The notes under the pieces: generated by a model
Told to the model about the DNA's origin: nothing
Seen by the model: only the letters and a program-made list of their open reading frames with translations
The model's database searches: none
Program-made: the position numbers and the translations under genes
Part shown: positions 44,441 through 53,751 of the stretch, one piece after another
How the letters are laid out: the number at the start of each line of letters is the position of its first letter
How positions within the stretch are numbered: position 1 is the stretch's first letter
Assembly (NCBI GenBank): GCA_964544145.1
Contig: CAZJAT010000006.1
Location: 19,004 to 83,003 of the forward strand
Direction of reading: 5' to 3'
DNA length: 64,000 nt
From: CAZJAT01 sp964544145
GTDB lineage: Bacteria > Hydrothermota > 32-111

Positions 44441-45790
44441 CTAACCAACAACAATTTTTGTTTCTGGATAATTAACTGTTTCACGTCTTGCTTTTGATAC
44501 AAAAGCATTAGCTGCTGTCATTATACCTATTCTGCCGATAAACATTATAACAATTATAACAAACTTTCCCCATAGTGTAAAATCACCTGACAAGCTGTAA
44601 TTGTAACCCGTATGTGATCCCATAGAGAGACCGACTGTACCATAAGCAGAGAATACTTCAAAAACAATTTGAACAAGCGGTTTTGATTCAAGGAGAAGCA
44701 GTATAAATATACCGGTGAATATAACTATGGCAGAAAGTGTAAATATAAAAAATGATTTCAGTATAATAATATTTGTAATTCTTCTGCAAAATATGTTGAC
44801 ATTATTTTTACCTCGTATTTTTTCAAATACACTGAAAATTATTGTGAACATTGTTGTTGTTTTTACACCTCCGGCCGTACCTCCTGGAGATCCTCCAATA
44901 AACATCAGCACCATTAGCATAAAAAGTGTGGGAAGTCTCAACATACCAATATTCAATGTATTGAATCCGGCTGTTCTTGTTGTTACAATCTGGAAAAATG
45001 ATACAGAAAGTTTATCTATTAGAGAAATATTTGTGATGGAATTATTGCGTTCAATAAATATAAAGAATATAAATGGAATAATTATAAGAACGGCAGTAAC
45101 AATAATTACTATTTTCGTGTGCACTGATAATCTGAATTTCCGTTGACCAAAGATATTTCTGTACACATCACCAAGTGCAACAAAACCAAATCCTCCAATA
45201 ATGATCAATAATCCAATAATTACATTCATATATGTGTCATTCTTGAAAAGAAGGAGATTCTCCGAAAAAATACTGAATCCTGCATTACAAAATGCACTAA
45301 CTGAATGAAAAGCTGAATACCATAATGCTTTAGGTATGCTGCTGAAAAGCATCATCATTTTAGGAAAAAGTAAAACCGCACCGATGATTTCGGTAATTAT
45401 TGTAAACAAAAAGATTTTTGTAATAAATGACCTTATATCCTTAATGGTAAAACGTTGAAATTCATCCTGTGTCTTATATCTTTCAATTCCAGAAAGACGC
45501 TTATTTATAAATATCATCAAAGCTGTGCTTATTGTCATATAGCCCAACCCTCCGAATTGAACGAGAAGGAGAATAACTAGTTTCCCGAATAGGGAGAAAG
45601 CCATTTGTGTATCTCTAACTATTAATCCTGTTACACATACTGCAGATGTTGATGTAAACAATGCATCAATAAATGATATCGGGCCTTCATTAACAGCGAT
45701 AGGTAATGTCAGGAACATTGTTCCAATCAATATTGCTGTCAGGTAACCGACAATTATAATTTTTTCAGGATGCGAATAATTTTTCAGCAT
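44441..45790 (-). CDS. ktrB: Potassium transporter membrane subunit (KtrB/TrkH family)
   Basis: This 449-residue membrane protein has the four-fold pore architecture of the Trk/Ktr/HKT superfamily. The four selectivity loops read STSAVCVTGL, SVSAFCNAGFS, TTRTAGFNTL and AYGTVGLSMG, each with its glycine. The GGSPGGTAGGVKTTT loop in the third repeat is the gating loop of KtrB/TrkH. The length and RCK partner suit KtrB. The ATG follows the lon stop by 3 nt without a clear Shine-Dalgarno site, so it is probably coupled to lon. Confidence 0.94.
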   Translation of the reverse strand: MLKNYSHPEKIIIVGYLTAILIGTMFLTLPIAVNEGPISFIDALFTSTSAVCVTGLIVRDTQMAFSLFGKLVILLLVQFGGLGYMTISTALMIFINKRLSGIERYKTQDEFQRFTIKDIRSFITKIFLFTIITEIIGAVLLFPKMMMLFSSIPKALWYSAFHSVSAFCNAGFSIFSENLLLFKNDTYMNVIIGLLIIIGGFGFVALGDVYRNIFGQRKFRLSVHTKIVIIVTAVLIIIPFIFFIFIERNNSITNISLIDKLSVSFFQIVTTRTAGFNTLNIGMLRLPTLFMLMVLMFIGGSPGGTAGGVKTTTMFTIIFSVFEKIRGKNNVNIFCRRITNIIILKSFFIFTLSAIVIFTGIFILLLLESKPLVQIVFEVFSAYGTVGLSMGSHTGYNYSLSGDFTLWGKFVIIVIMFIGRIGIMTAANAFVSKARRETVNYPETKIVVG

Positions 45791-45795
45791 TTTAT

Positions 45796-48099
45796 TTAAT
45801 TAAATAAAAGGTTAATTGCATCATCAACAGTTTTAATGAAAAACACATTAATATTTTTCTTAGCTTCTGAAGGCAGTTCATCATATTGCGGTTTATTACT
45901 ATAGGGAATCAGCACATTACTTAATCCTGCTGATTGAGCAGCAACAATCTTTTCAGCCAGTCCTCCAATAGGCAAAATAATTCCATTAAGGGTAATTTCT
46001 CCGGTCATGGCAAAATCTCTTTTTACGCGCTTCTTTGTTAATGAGGAATATAGTGCGCATGTTATGGTAATGCCTGCAGAAGGCCCGTCTTTGGGAATAG
46101 CGCCTTCAGGCAGGTGAATGTGAATATCATATTTTTTATAAAAATCCGGATCAATTGAGTACTTCTTTGCCTCTTTTCTGAGAAATGAAATGGAAGCTCG
46201 TGCAGATTCCTTCAAAACATCTCCAAGCTGCCCTGTAAGGTGCAATTCTCCATTTCCTGGAATAATCAGAGTTTCAACAGTAAGTACATTGCCTCCATAT
46301 TGTGTCCATGCAAGCCCATTTACAAGACCTGGAACATTTTTATACTTTTTTATGTCCTTAGATGAAACAACTGGTCCCAAGAATCTGATGAGATTCCTTT
46401 TTGAAACAATCCTTTTCTTTTTTAATTTTCCTGAGGCCTTTTCTCTTGCGACCTTTCTCATTATTTTATTTATACTTTTCTCCAGATTTCTGACTCCCGC
46501 TTCAAGGATATAATTCCTCACTATTTCCTTTATTGTCTCATCCTTAATATCAATATCTGATTTTTTCAAGCCCGTATTTATATGACTTTTAGGAATCAGG
46601 AATTTCTTGCATATATTAAATTTTTCAAAATCAAGATATCCAGGTAAATTGATTATTTCCATTCGGTCTCTAAGTGCAGGTGGTATATTATGAATCACAT
46701 TTGCTGTGCAAATAAACAACACATTTGATAAATTATACTCTAATTCCAAATAATGGTCCATAAAACTATGATTTAACTGCGGATCCAGAACCTCCAATAA
46801 TGCTGAGGAAGGATCACCCTTAAAATCAGAACCGAGTTTGTCAACTTCATCAAGCATGAATACTGGATTCATTACACCTGATCGTCTCATCATTTGAAGG
46901 ATCTTACCCGGCAATGATCCAATATATGTCTTCCTGTGACCCCGTATTTCAGCTTCATCTCTTACACCGCCTAATGATATTCTTATAAACTTCCTACCCA
47001 TAGACTCGGCAATGGACTGACCTAATGAAGTTTTTCCAACTCCGGGAGGGCCGACAAAACAGATAATCTGACCTTTCATCTTTCCAGTTAATTTCATTAC
47101 AGAGAGAAATTCAAGTACCCTTTCCTTAATTTTATCTAATCCATAATGATTCCTGTGCAATATCTTTTCTGCTAATTGAATATCAAGATTATCCTTTGTC
47201 ATCTTAAACCATGGTATATGAATTATCCAATCAAGATAACTCCTGATAACTGTTGCTTCAGGTGAAGTGGGAGCCATTGATACAAGTTTATTAAGCTCAT
47301 AAGATGCTTTTTCACTGGCATAATCAGGCATTTTGGCTTTCTTAATCTTTATCTTATAATCCTCACTTTCATCGATTATATTTGAATTATAGCCCAATTC
47401 CTTTTTGATTATCCTCAACTGTTCATTAAGAAAATATTTTTTTTGATTTTCTCCCACATTATGCTGCACATTAACAGAAATAAACTCTTTTTCCCGGAGC
47501 ACTGTTAATCTATTCTCTGCAAGTTCAATGACTTGCATTGCTCTTTTCTCAATATCAGTAATTGCCATGATATTTTTCTTCTCACTGCTGTCAGCCTTAA
47601 TTATTGACATAAGTATATCTGATAATTGCAATAGATTCTCATTGACATTCAAAGCAATTTTAAGTTCATTAACAGAATCAACTTTGCTGTGCCTTATCAA
47701 TTCAGCTGCTTTTTCTTTAATCATTTCCTTTAATGCCTGATTTTTGACTTCATCGCTTGTTTCAATAAATATGGAAGCCTCTATTTTCACTCTGGAAAAA
47801 CCGTTATAATCAAGTTCCTGAACAATTTGGACATATTTCAGCGGGAATAGTGCCAATTTTGCATTGTCTTTGCCCAATATGTCAAAATTCTCTATTTTGC
47901 ATAATAAACCGTCAATATGATTTGATTTGAGGAATTTTATCACAACTAGATCACCTGATTTTAAATTGGCTTTTTTAAATGGAAATGAGTGATTACTCAA
48001 TATAAGTGTATTAAGCTGTGCTGGGTTGATAATATCAGTGTCTATACTACCTGTAATATCAACCATTACGTATAGTGACTGTTTATCAATTTCTTTCAT
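45796..48099 (-). CDS. lon: ATP-dependent protease Lon
   Basis: This 767-residue hexameric AAA+ serine protease degrades misfolded and regulatory proteins. It has Walker A GPPGVGKTS (about residues 350-358), Walker B VFMLDEVDK, and the catalytic serine in KDGPSAGIT with the lysine further on. EKVSVRNLE-like sensor text (GVRNLEKSINKIMRKVA) and a helical N-terminal arm are present. The first 90 residues are divergent: the usual LPLxPLRDxVxFP opening of the substrate domain is not recognisable. It follows clpX by 1 nt. Confidence 0.96.
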   Translation of the reverse strand: MKEIDKQSLYVMVDITGSIDTDIINPAQLNTLILSNHSFPFKKANLKSGDLVVIKFLKSNHIDGLLCKIENFDILGKDNAKLALFPLKYVQIVQELDYNGFSRVKIEASIFIETSDEVKNQALKEMIKEKAAELIRHSKVDSVNELKIALNVNENLLQLSDILMSIIKADSSEKKNIMAITDIEKRAMQVIELAENRLTVLREKEFISVNVQHNVGENQKKYFLNEQLRIIKKELGYNSNIIDESEDYKIKIKKAKMPDYASEKASYELNKLVSMAPTSPEATVIRSYLDWIIHIPWFKMTKDNLDIQLAEKILHRNHYGLDKIKERVLEFLSVMKLTGKMKGQIICFVGPPGVGKTSLGQSIAESMGRKFIRISLGGVRDEAEIRGHRKTYIGSLPGKILQMMRRSGVMNPVFMLDEVDKLGSDFKGDPSSALLEVLDPQLNHSFMDHYLELEYNLSNVLFICTANVIHNIPPALRDRMEIINLPGYLDFEKFNICKKFLIPKSHINTGLKKSDIDIKDETIKEIVRNYILEAGVRNLEKSINKIMRKVAREKASGKLKKKRIVSKRNLIRFLGPVVSSKDIKKYKNVPGLVNGLAWTQYGGNVLTVETLIIPGNGELHLTGQLGDVLKESARASISFLRKEAKKYSIDPDFYKKYDIHIHLPEGAIPKDGPSAGITITCALYSSLTKKRVKRDFAMTGEITLNGIILPIGGLAEKIVAAQSAGLSNVLIPYSNKPQYDELPSEAKKNINVFFIKTVDDAINLLFN

Positions 48100-48100
48100 A

Positions 48101-49300
48101 TTATTCCCTTATGAATTTTGGAGGTTTATTTGCAGCAAATGCTTCTTTTTCAATTACAACTCTCTTAACATTCTTTAAATCCGGTAGATCAAACATGAGA
48201 TTTGTCATATATGTTTCGAGAATCGATCTGAGACCCCTAGCTCCGGTTTTGATATCAATTGCTTCCTGAGCAATATAATCAAGACAATCATCTGTGAACT
48301 CAAGCTCAATATTGTCTATCTTAAGCAATTCTATATACTGTTTAATTATTGCATTATCAGGTTCATTCAGAATCCTCTTCATCTCATCCTTATTGAGTTC
48401 AAAAAGCGGTGCAAATACATGCATTCTTCCGACAAATTCAGGGATCAAACCAAAGTGAACAAAATCTCTTGGTCTTGCATTCTTTAATATTTCATGCTCT
48501 GCTTTGCTGCTCATCTGTTCATCTTCATTGAACCCAATTACTTTTTTGTTTACTCTTCTCTTTATCATATCTTCTAGTCCATTAAATGCTCCTCCTACAA
48601 TAAAGAGTATGTTTGACGTATCCATCTGAATATATTTCTGCTCAGGATGTTTTCGTCCTCCTTGGGGAGGGATATTGGCTTCTGTTCCTTCAACAATCTT
48701 CAGAAGTGCTTGCTGAACGCCTTCACCACTCACATCCCTTGTGATTGATGGGTTATCGGCATTTTTATTTCCGATTTTATCTATCTCATCAATATATACA
48801 ATTCCTATACTGGCTTTATCAATATCTCCATCAGCTGCAATAATCAGTCTGAGAAGAATATTTTCAACATCCTCACCCACATAGCCGGCTTCTGTTAGAG
48901 AGGTGGCATCAGATATGGAAAACGGCACATGGAGAATTTTTGCAAGTGTGCGGGCAATAAGAGTTTTTCCGACACCTGTGGGACCATAAAGCAGAATGTT
49001 TGATTTATCCAGTATAATATTCTTATTGTGTCTCACTCTCTTATAATGATTATAAACACCAACTGAAACTACCTTTTTTGCAAATTCCTGCCCTATAATG
49101 TGTTTATCCAGTTCCTCCTTTATCTGACTTGGAGTTGGTATTTTTTCAAGCAGAGGCGCAGTATTCTCTATTTTACTATCTAAATCAGATGTATTGTTAA
49201 GGCTTATCAATTTACCTGCACACTCTGAACAGAGATCATGATTATCTATTCTATAAATTTCGTTCAATTCATTGTTACAGAAAAAGCACTTATTTTTCAT
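48101..49300 (-). CDS. clpX: ClpXP unfoldase subunit ClpX
   Basis: This 399-residue AAA+ unfoldase feeds proteins to ClpP. The N-terminal zinc domain has CFFC and CSEC cysteine pairs. The AAA+ domain shows GPTGVGKTLIA, YVGEDVENILLRL, VYIDEIDK and the pore-loop area with SGEGVQQALLKI. The ClpP-docking IGF-type loop appears as KVIGFNED. The ATG at 49300 overlaps the clpP stop; a TTG one codon upstream is not needed. Confidence 0.97.
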   Translation of the reverse strand: MKNKCFFCNNELNEIYRIDNHDLCSECAGKLISLNNTSDLDSKIENTAPLLEKIPTPSQIKEELDKHIIGQEFAKKVVSVGVYNHYKRVRHNKNIILDKSNILLYGPTGVGKTLIARTLAKILHVPFSISDATSLTEAGYVGEDVENILLRLIIAADGDIDKASIGIVYIDEIDKIGNKNADNPSITRDVSGEGVQQALLKIVEGTEANIPPQGGRKHPEQKYIQMDTSNILFIVGGAFNGLEDMIKRRVNKKVIGFNEDEQMSSKAEHEILKNARPRDFVHFGLIPEFVGRMHVFAPLFELNKDEMKRILNEPDNAIIKQYIELLKIDNIELEFTDDCLDYIAQEAIDIKTGARGLRSILETYMTNLMFDLPDLKNVKRVVIEKEAFAANKPPKFIRE

Positions 49301-49886
49301 CAACTTTCCTTGATATAATAACCGAATCTATAAGCCCGTATTTAACTGATTGTTCTGCATCCATCCAGAAATCCCTGTCTGAGTCAGCTGCAATTTTATC
49401 TTTGCTCTGTCCTGTATGTGAAGAAAGTATTCTCACTAAACTCTCTTTTGTACGCAATATCTCCTTTGCCTGTATTTCAATATCAGATGCCTGTCCTTGA
49501 GCACCGCCCATTGGCTGATGCAATAATGTCTTTGCATTAGGCAGAGCAAATCGTTTTCCCTTCTCACCGGCAGTCAGAATCACAGCAGCCATTGAAGCTG
49601 CAATACCCATACATATAGTTGAAACAGGGCATTTTATATACTGCATTGTATCATAAATAGCTAAACCTGCAGAAACACTGCCTCCAGGCGAATTGACATA
49701 GAGATTTATTTCCTTTTCCTGATCTTCTGCTTCAAGAAACAACATCTGTGCAATTATTAAATTGGCAATTTCATCATTTATGGGACTACCGAGAAATATT
49801 ATTCTATCAACGAGAAGACGTGAATATATATCATACCCTCGTTCCCCTCTTCCTGTTCTCTCAACTACCATTGGAATTAGAGGCAT
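49290..49886 (-). CDS. clpP: ClpP protease subunit
   Basis: This 198-residue serine peptidase forms the ClpXP chamber. The catalytic serine is in CMGIAASMAA (about residue 98), the histidine in LLHQPMGGAQGQ (about 123) and the aspartate in DSDRDFWM (about 172). AGGAGAAG precedes the ATG, which lies 26 nt inside the end of tig, so the genes are coupled in the order tig-clpP-clpX-lon. Confidence 0.97.
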   Translation of the reverse strand: MPLIPMVVERTGRGERGYDIYSRLLVDRIIFLGSPINDEIANLIIAQMLFLEAEDQEKEINLYVNSPGGSVSAGLAIYDTMQYIKCPVSTICMGIAASMAAVILTAGEKGKRFALPNAKTLLHQPMGGAQGQASDIEIQAKEILRTKESLVRILSSHTGQSKDKIAADSDRDFWMDAEQSVKYGLIDSVIISRKVDEK

Positions 49887-51156
49887 TTTCTTCTCCTTGT
49901 TTATCTGATTTATTTACTTCACTCTTCTGACCCTTAATTCTGCCATCCAACAATTCCATTGCTTTATCATATAACAAATTTGTATTTATATTATCCTTTG
50001 CATCCGGCTCATCAGCATATTTTCTGATATCGGGATTTGCAGATTTTTTGATTTTTTCCAATTCCTTTGATATTTCCTCATCACTCACAATGATTTTTTC
50101 CTGTTTAATAATAGTATTTAATATTAATTCACGTTTTGCTCTCCACTCTGCATAAGGTTTATACACTTCCAATATTTTTTCATCAATTTCTTTATCATTC
50201 TTTTGCCCTGTATTTTCAATAATTGAGTGTAAATGAGCATTAATAAGCGAAACAGGAACATTAAAAGGATTTTTTTCAATAATAAAATTAAACATTGCCT
50301 CTTCCTTTCTTAATTTATAATCCCTTTCAAATTCAGTACTAAGATTGTTTTTAATTGCTGTCTTAACCTGCTCCATATTATTCATTCCGAAATTTTTTGC
50401 AAAATCATCATTCAGTTCAGGGAGTATCCGGTTAAAGACTTTTTTCACATTCATCTTGAACGTCACTGTCTTTCCCTTTAAATCCTCATTGTTAAAATCA
50501 TCCGGATAAGTGTACACTGCATCACATGCATCATCTTTCGTTTTGCCTACCAATGCCTCTGATATTTCCTTATAAATGGTTTCTGTTCCTATCTCGACTG
50601 AGTAATCATTGACAGCAAGCTTCTCTATTTCATTTCCGGATTCATCTATCACCTTAAGATCTATGATACCCACATTCCCCTTATCCAATTCACCTTCCTT
50701 TTCATCCATTTTAGCATAATTTTTTCTAATTCGTTCAATTTCATTATTTATCATGTCTTCATTGATCTCATTTTTCTCAATATCAATATCTATGCTTTCA
50801 TAATCCTTTAAAGTGATTTCCGGCATGATATCAACAGAAATACTGATATCTATAGAGTCATCATTGCGTTTCAAATCAGTGATAGCAGGTCTATTGATAG
50901 CTCTGATTCCTTCTTTTTTTGCAATTTCTTCATACTGTTCCGGAATTATCCTGTTTATGGCTTCTTCCTCAATTTCAGATGAAAACTTTTTTTCAACTAG
51001 GTTTAAAGGTGCTTTACCGGGTCTGAATCCATCTATCTTAGCTTGCTTGCGGTAAAGATTCAAAACCTTAGTGTATTCCTTCTCAAATTCATTTTTTGCA
51101 ATACTTAAAGCAATTATTGTGTTCCATTTGTCATCGGTCTTTACTGTGTAATCCAT
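49861..51156 (-). CDS. tig: Trigger factor
   Basis: This 431-residue ribosome-associated chaperone holds nascent chains. The N-terminal ribosome-binding part has the signature GFRPGKAPLNLV (related to GFRxGKxP). An FKBP-like middle domain (about residues 150-235) and a helical C-terminal domain follow. The frame is open upstream to 51216, but those codons run into the tRNA gene; AAAGGAG lies 6 nt before the ATG at 51156, which also starts the homology. The C-terminus is a basic/acidic low-complexity tail. Confidence 0.94.
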   Translation of the reverse strand: MDYTVKTDDKWNTIIALSIAKNEFEKEYTKVLNLYRKQAKIDGFRPGKAPLNLVEKKFSSEIEEEAINRIIPEQYEEIAKKEGIRAINRPAITDLKRNDDSIDISISVDIMPEITLKDYESIDIDIEKNEINEDMINNEIERIRKNYAKMDEKEGELDKGNVGIIDLKVIDESGNEIEKLAVNDYSVEIGTETIYKEISEALVGKTKDDACDAVYTYPDDFNNEDLKGKTVTFKMNVKKVFNRILPELNDDFAKNFGMNNMEQVKTAIKNNLSTEFERDYKLRKEEAMFNFIIEKNPFNVPVSLINAHLHSIIENTGQKNDKEIDEKILEVYKPYAEWRAKRELILNTIIKQEKIIVSDEEISKELEKIKKSANPDIRKYADEPDAKDNINTNLLYDKAMELLDGRIKGQKSEVNKSDKQGEENASNSNGS

Positions 51157-51178
51157 TCTAATTCTCCTTTGTTGTTTG

Positions 51179-51259
51179 TGCGAAAGGGGGGATTTGAACC
51201 CCCACGGAAAATCCACCGGATCCTAAATCCGGCGCGTCTGCCAATTCCGCCACTCTCGC
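51179..51259 (-). tRNA. tRNA-Leu (anticodon TAG)
   Basis: The minus strand folds as a type II tRNA. The acceptor arm is GCGAGAG/CTTTCGC and the anticodon arm CCGGA-TTTAGGA-TCCGG gives anticodon TAG. There is a long variable arm, and a T arm GGGGG-TTCAAAT-CCCCC. The discriminator is A, and CCA is not encoded. It lies 22 nt upstream of tig and may be co-transcribed with it. Confidence 0.96.
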
Positions 51260-51274
51260 TAGATAATTCTTTAT

Positions 51275-51301
51275 ATTATATTTAAAAAATATTTTAGTCA
51301 A
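51275..51301 (-). promoter_or_regulatory. Promoter for tRNA-Leu (and probably the tig-clpP-clpX-lon operon)
   Basis: Minus strand TTGACT followed 15 nt later by TATAAT, or 17 nt later by TAATAT. A second TTGACT sits 5 nt further upstream. The tRNA begins 15 nt after the TATAAT box. Confidence 0.5.
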
Positions 51302-51382
51302 GTCAAATTATATTATTATGACAGATTCTAAATATATGCTATATATAATATTTGGAAAATCAATCATATTTATTATATTTCC

Positions 51383-51410
51383 TTGTATTTTAAATAATTT
51401 ATGCTATGCT
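51383..51410 (+). promoter_or_regulatory. Promoter of the solute-binding lipoprotein gene
   Basis: TTGTAT-N16-TATGCT with TGC before the -10 box. The expected leader of about 12 nt carries AGGAG 5 nt before the ATG at 51428, unlike the leaderless promoters elsewhere. Confidence 0.5.
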
Positions 51411-51427
51411 CTGGAAAAGGAGTTATT

Positions 51428-52675
51428 ATGAAGAGAATATTTATTTTGTTCATTATTTTGTTATTAATCCTTTCAGGATGTGGTAAAAATAGTGGTGAAG
51501 GAAAAATACAGGTAGTATTCTGGCATGTAATGGGAGGGCCCACAGGTGATGCGCTTAAATCCCTTATAGATTCCTTCAATTTGATGAACCCGGATATCGA
51601 GGTTGTCCCTATTTCAGTTGGTAATTACAATGCCCTGTCTCAGAAGATAATGGCTTCCATTCAGAACCCTCCTGTAATGTCGCAGATGTATGAGTCATGG
51701 ACAATGGAGCTGTTTGAGGCAAACCGTCTTGAACCTATTCAGAATCTGCTTAATGATGATGAATTTGTATCAATAACTACAGATATGTTTGATATATTTG
51801 TCAAAGACAACACATTCAACAATATAATGGTATCATTGCCATTCAATAAATCAGTTCCTACATATTTTTATAATATAGATAGATTTAATGAATATGGCAT
51901 AAAAAAATTTCCAGAGACCTGGGATGATTTTTTCTCTGTCATGAGAATATTGACAAAGGATACTGATAATGACGGCAAATCTGATATTTTCGGCACTGCA
52001 TTCAATATTAATACCTGGATGTTTGAATCCAGATTACTTCAATTTAATGGACAATTAGTTGATGATAATCTGAACCCGATGTTCAATTCAAATGCTGCAG
52101 TTAAGGCAATTGAGATTGATCGTCAAATGCTGAACAAAGACAAAACAGCATATATCACAACAGGATATCAGCATCAAGATGATTTCATCGCAGGAAAGAT
52201 TTCAACCATATACGGATCATGTGTCTCGCTGTCATTTATCCTTGCTGCAGAACCTCCATTTGATTTGGGTATTGCACCTGTTCCACAGGCAGACAGGAAA
52301 GCTGTGCTCATATCCGGTACAAATGTGTCAATATTCAGCAAGGCAACAGATGCACAAAAAGCCGGTGCTATAAAATTTATTAAATGGTTTATATCACCCG
52401 AAATTCAGGCAATTTGGTCATCCCGTACAGGATATCTGCCTGTAATGAAGAGCTCAATGGAAACTGAAATATTAAAAAATCAGTTTGAGGAATTCCCCGG
52501 ATTAAGAAGTGTTTATGAACAGCTTGAATATGCACATATGGAACCACAGGCTAATGTTTGGTATATAGGAAGACAGATATTGGGTGAATCACTAGAATAT
52601 ATTATTAAAGGTAATAGAGATGCTTTGAAAACACTGAATGAAGCTGCTGCTGAATACAAAAAAGAATTAAAATAG
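51428..52675 (+). CDS. Extracellular solute-binding lipoprotein (sugar-type, family 1)
   Basis: This 415-residue substrate-binding protein has a signal ending in the lipobox LSGC. VVFWHVMGGPTGDALK and IVPIS-like strands are typical of MalE/UgpB-class receptors. DTDNDGKSDIFGTAFN and AIKFIKWFISPEIQAIWSSRTGYLPV are the C-terminal lobe marks. It should capture a sugar, oligosaccharide or glycerophosphodiester for an ABC importer. No permease or ATPase is nearby, so its transporter lies elsewhere. An upstream frame to 51401 lies in the promoter. A bidirectional terminator follows directly. Confidence 0.9.
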   Translation: MKRIFILFIILLLILSGCGKNSGEGKIQVVFWHVMGGPTGDALKSLIDSFNLMNPDIEVVPISVGNYNALSQKIMASIQNPPVMSQMYESWTMELFEANRLEPIQNLLNDDEFVSITTDMFDIFVKDNTFNNIMVSLPFNKSVPTYFYNIDRFNEYGIKKFPETWDDFFSVMRILTKDTDNDGKSDIFGTAFNINTWMFESRLLQFNGQLVDDNLNPMFNSNAAVKAIEIDRQMLNKDKTAYITTGYQHQDDFIAGKISTIYGSCVSLSFILAAEPPFDLGIAPVPQADRKAVLISGTNVSIFSKATDAQKAGAIKFIKWFISPEIQAIWSSRTGYLPVMKSSMETEILKNQFEEFPGLRSVYEQLEYAHMEPQANVWYIGRQILGESLEYIIKGNRDALKTLNEAAAEYKKELK

Positions 52676-52676
52676 A

Positions 52677-52703
52677 AAAGCTGGATTAATCCAGCTTTCT
52701 ATT
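52677..52703. terminator. Bidirectional terminator between convergent genes
   Basis: Two perfect 11-nt arms, AAAGCTGGATT and its complement, form a hairpin at 52677-52698. They are followed by a T-rich stretch on the plus strand; on the minus strand the A-rich codons before it give TTTTCTATTTT. It ends the lipoprotein mRNA and, from the other side, the long operon from hslU. Confidence 0.8.
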
Positions 52704-53751
52704 TTATTGTAAGTGTATAATCATTTCCTCTTCGTATGTAGATATAATCTTCCATAAGTTTTTTTTCACCCCATCCCATATCTGCAATTTCATCAAGTGT
52801 TTTAGGATAATATCCTTTTTTCATAAAGTAAACATCAAGCAATGCTTCAACATTATCCTTATTATAAGCTATTTCAGCATTATTGCCCTTTTCAGATTCT
52901 GTAACAAATGCATATGTATAGTCAAATGAAAACCGCCCTGCAATACCCGCTAATAATGTTATAAATAAAATAAATATCCATGATACAATAACAAAACGTG
53001 ATACTTGAATAGGTTTCTTTCTTGTCCTTGTCTCTCGCTTTCTGGTTTTTTTTGATTTTACAATTAAGCTTAGTTTAAGTAGATTATATATAGCTTGATA
53101 TGTAATATATTTGCCTAGCCCTGATATACGTACCAATTCCTTCAAATCACGTGATGAATTAATTATATCCAGCAAGCGTTTTTCTTCTGAACCTATATTC
53201 TCTGGAATAACCATATCTGCTTTCTTTGCAAAACACATATCCTGTGAAGGCAATGCATCAATTATGTTGGGCCATTCATCAATGCGCCGCATCCCCTCCA
53301 TGATAAGGCCTTGGGTGTTGATTGATATCTTTAATTTTGAATTCTCATACATTATCACATCTTCAATAAACTCATATGAGCCTGTCTCCCATATAAATAG
53401 CTCATCAATAATTTCCTGAATCTTGAAATGTATGATATCCTTCCATTGTTTTTCATTTATATATTTTTCGTGTATTAAGATATCTTCATAGGGTTTTTTA
53501 GTTTCCCTGTGTAATGAAGTGATCTTATTGAAGTCATCATTTGTTATTTTCCCGCTGTTTACTAAATATTCTTTTATTAATTCCTGTGCTCCGCCTCTCT
53601 TATAAACAGCTGCATTTACCTTTCCCTTGACAAATCCCACCTCTATCTGGTCACCCTTACTTACCATAGTGAGAATACCGGTCTTATCTGTTTGAGAAAT
53701 AAAACCCATTAAATTAGGTATTTCTTCATTATTTTTTATTAGACCTTTCAT
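52699..53751 (-). CDS. DUF4388 (PATAN-like) protein with membrane helix and pilin-like tail
   Basis: This 350-residue protein starts with a DUF4388 domain (about residues 10-60; GFISQTDKTGILTMVSKGD and FVKGKVNAAVY) and a helical extension (IQEIIDELFIWETGSYEF). A winged-helix-like segment follows (about 195-235). After a basic linker (KKTRKRETRTRKKP) comes one membrane helix (about 255-275). The extracytoplasmic end has YFMKKGYYPKTLDEIADMGW and DYTLTIK, like the globular end of GspG-type pseudopilins without their N-terminal helix. DUF4388 proteins are linked to signalling and motility. The function here is unknown. It overlaps the TPR gene by 4 nt. Confidence 0.75.
   Translation of the reverse strand: MKGLIKNNEEIPNLMGFISQTDKTGILTMVSKGDQIEVGFVKGKVNAAVYKRGGAQELIKEYLVNSGKITNDDFNKITSLHRETKKPYEDILIHEKYINEKQWKDIIHFKIQEIIDELFIWETGSYEFIEDVIMYENSKLKISINTQGLIMEGMRRIDEWPNIIDALPSQDMCFAKKADMVIPENIGSEEKRLLDIINSSRDLKELVRISGLGKYITYQAIYNLLKLSLIVKSKKTRKRETRTRKKPIQVSRFVIVSWIFILFITLLAGIAGRFSFDYTYAFVTESEKGNNAEIAYNKDNVEALLDVYFMKKGYYPKTLDEIADMGWGEKKLMEDYIYIRRGNDYTLTIK

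Noticed and set aside
51260..51427. Riboswitch between tRNA-Leu and the lipoprotein gene
   Set aside because: The space is AT-rich and filled by two promoters; no conserved stem arrangement is visible.
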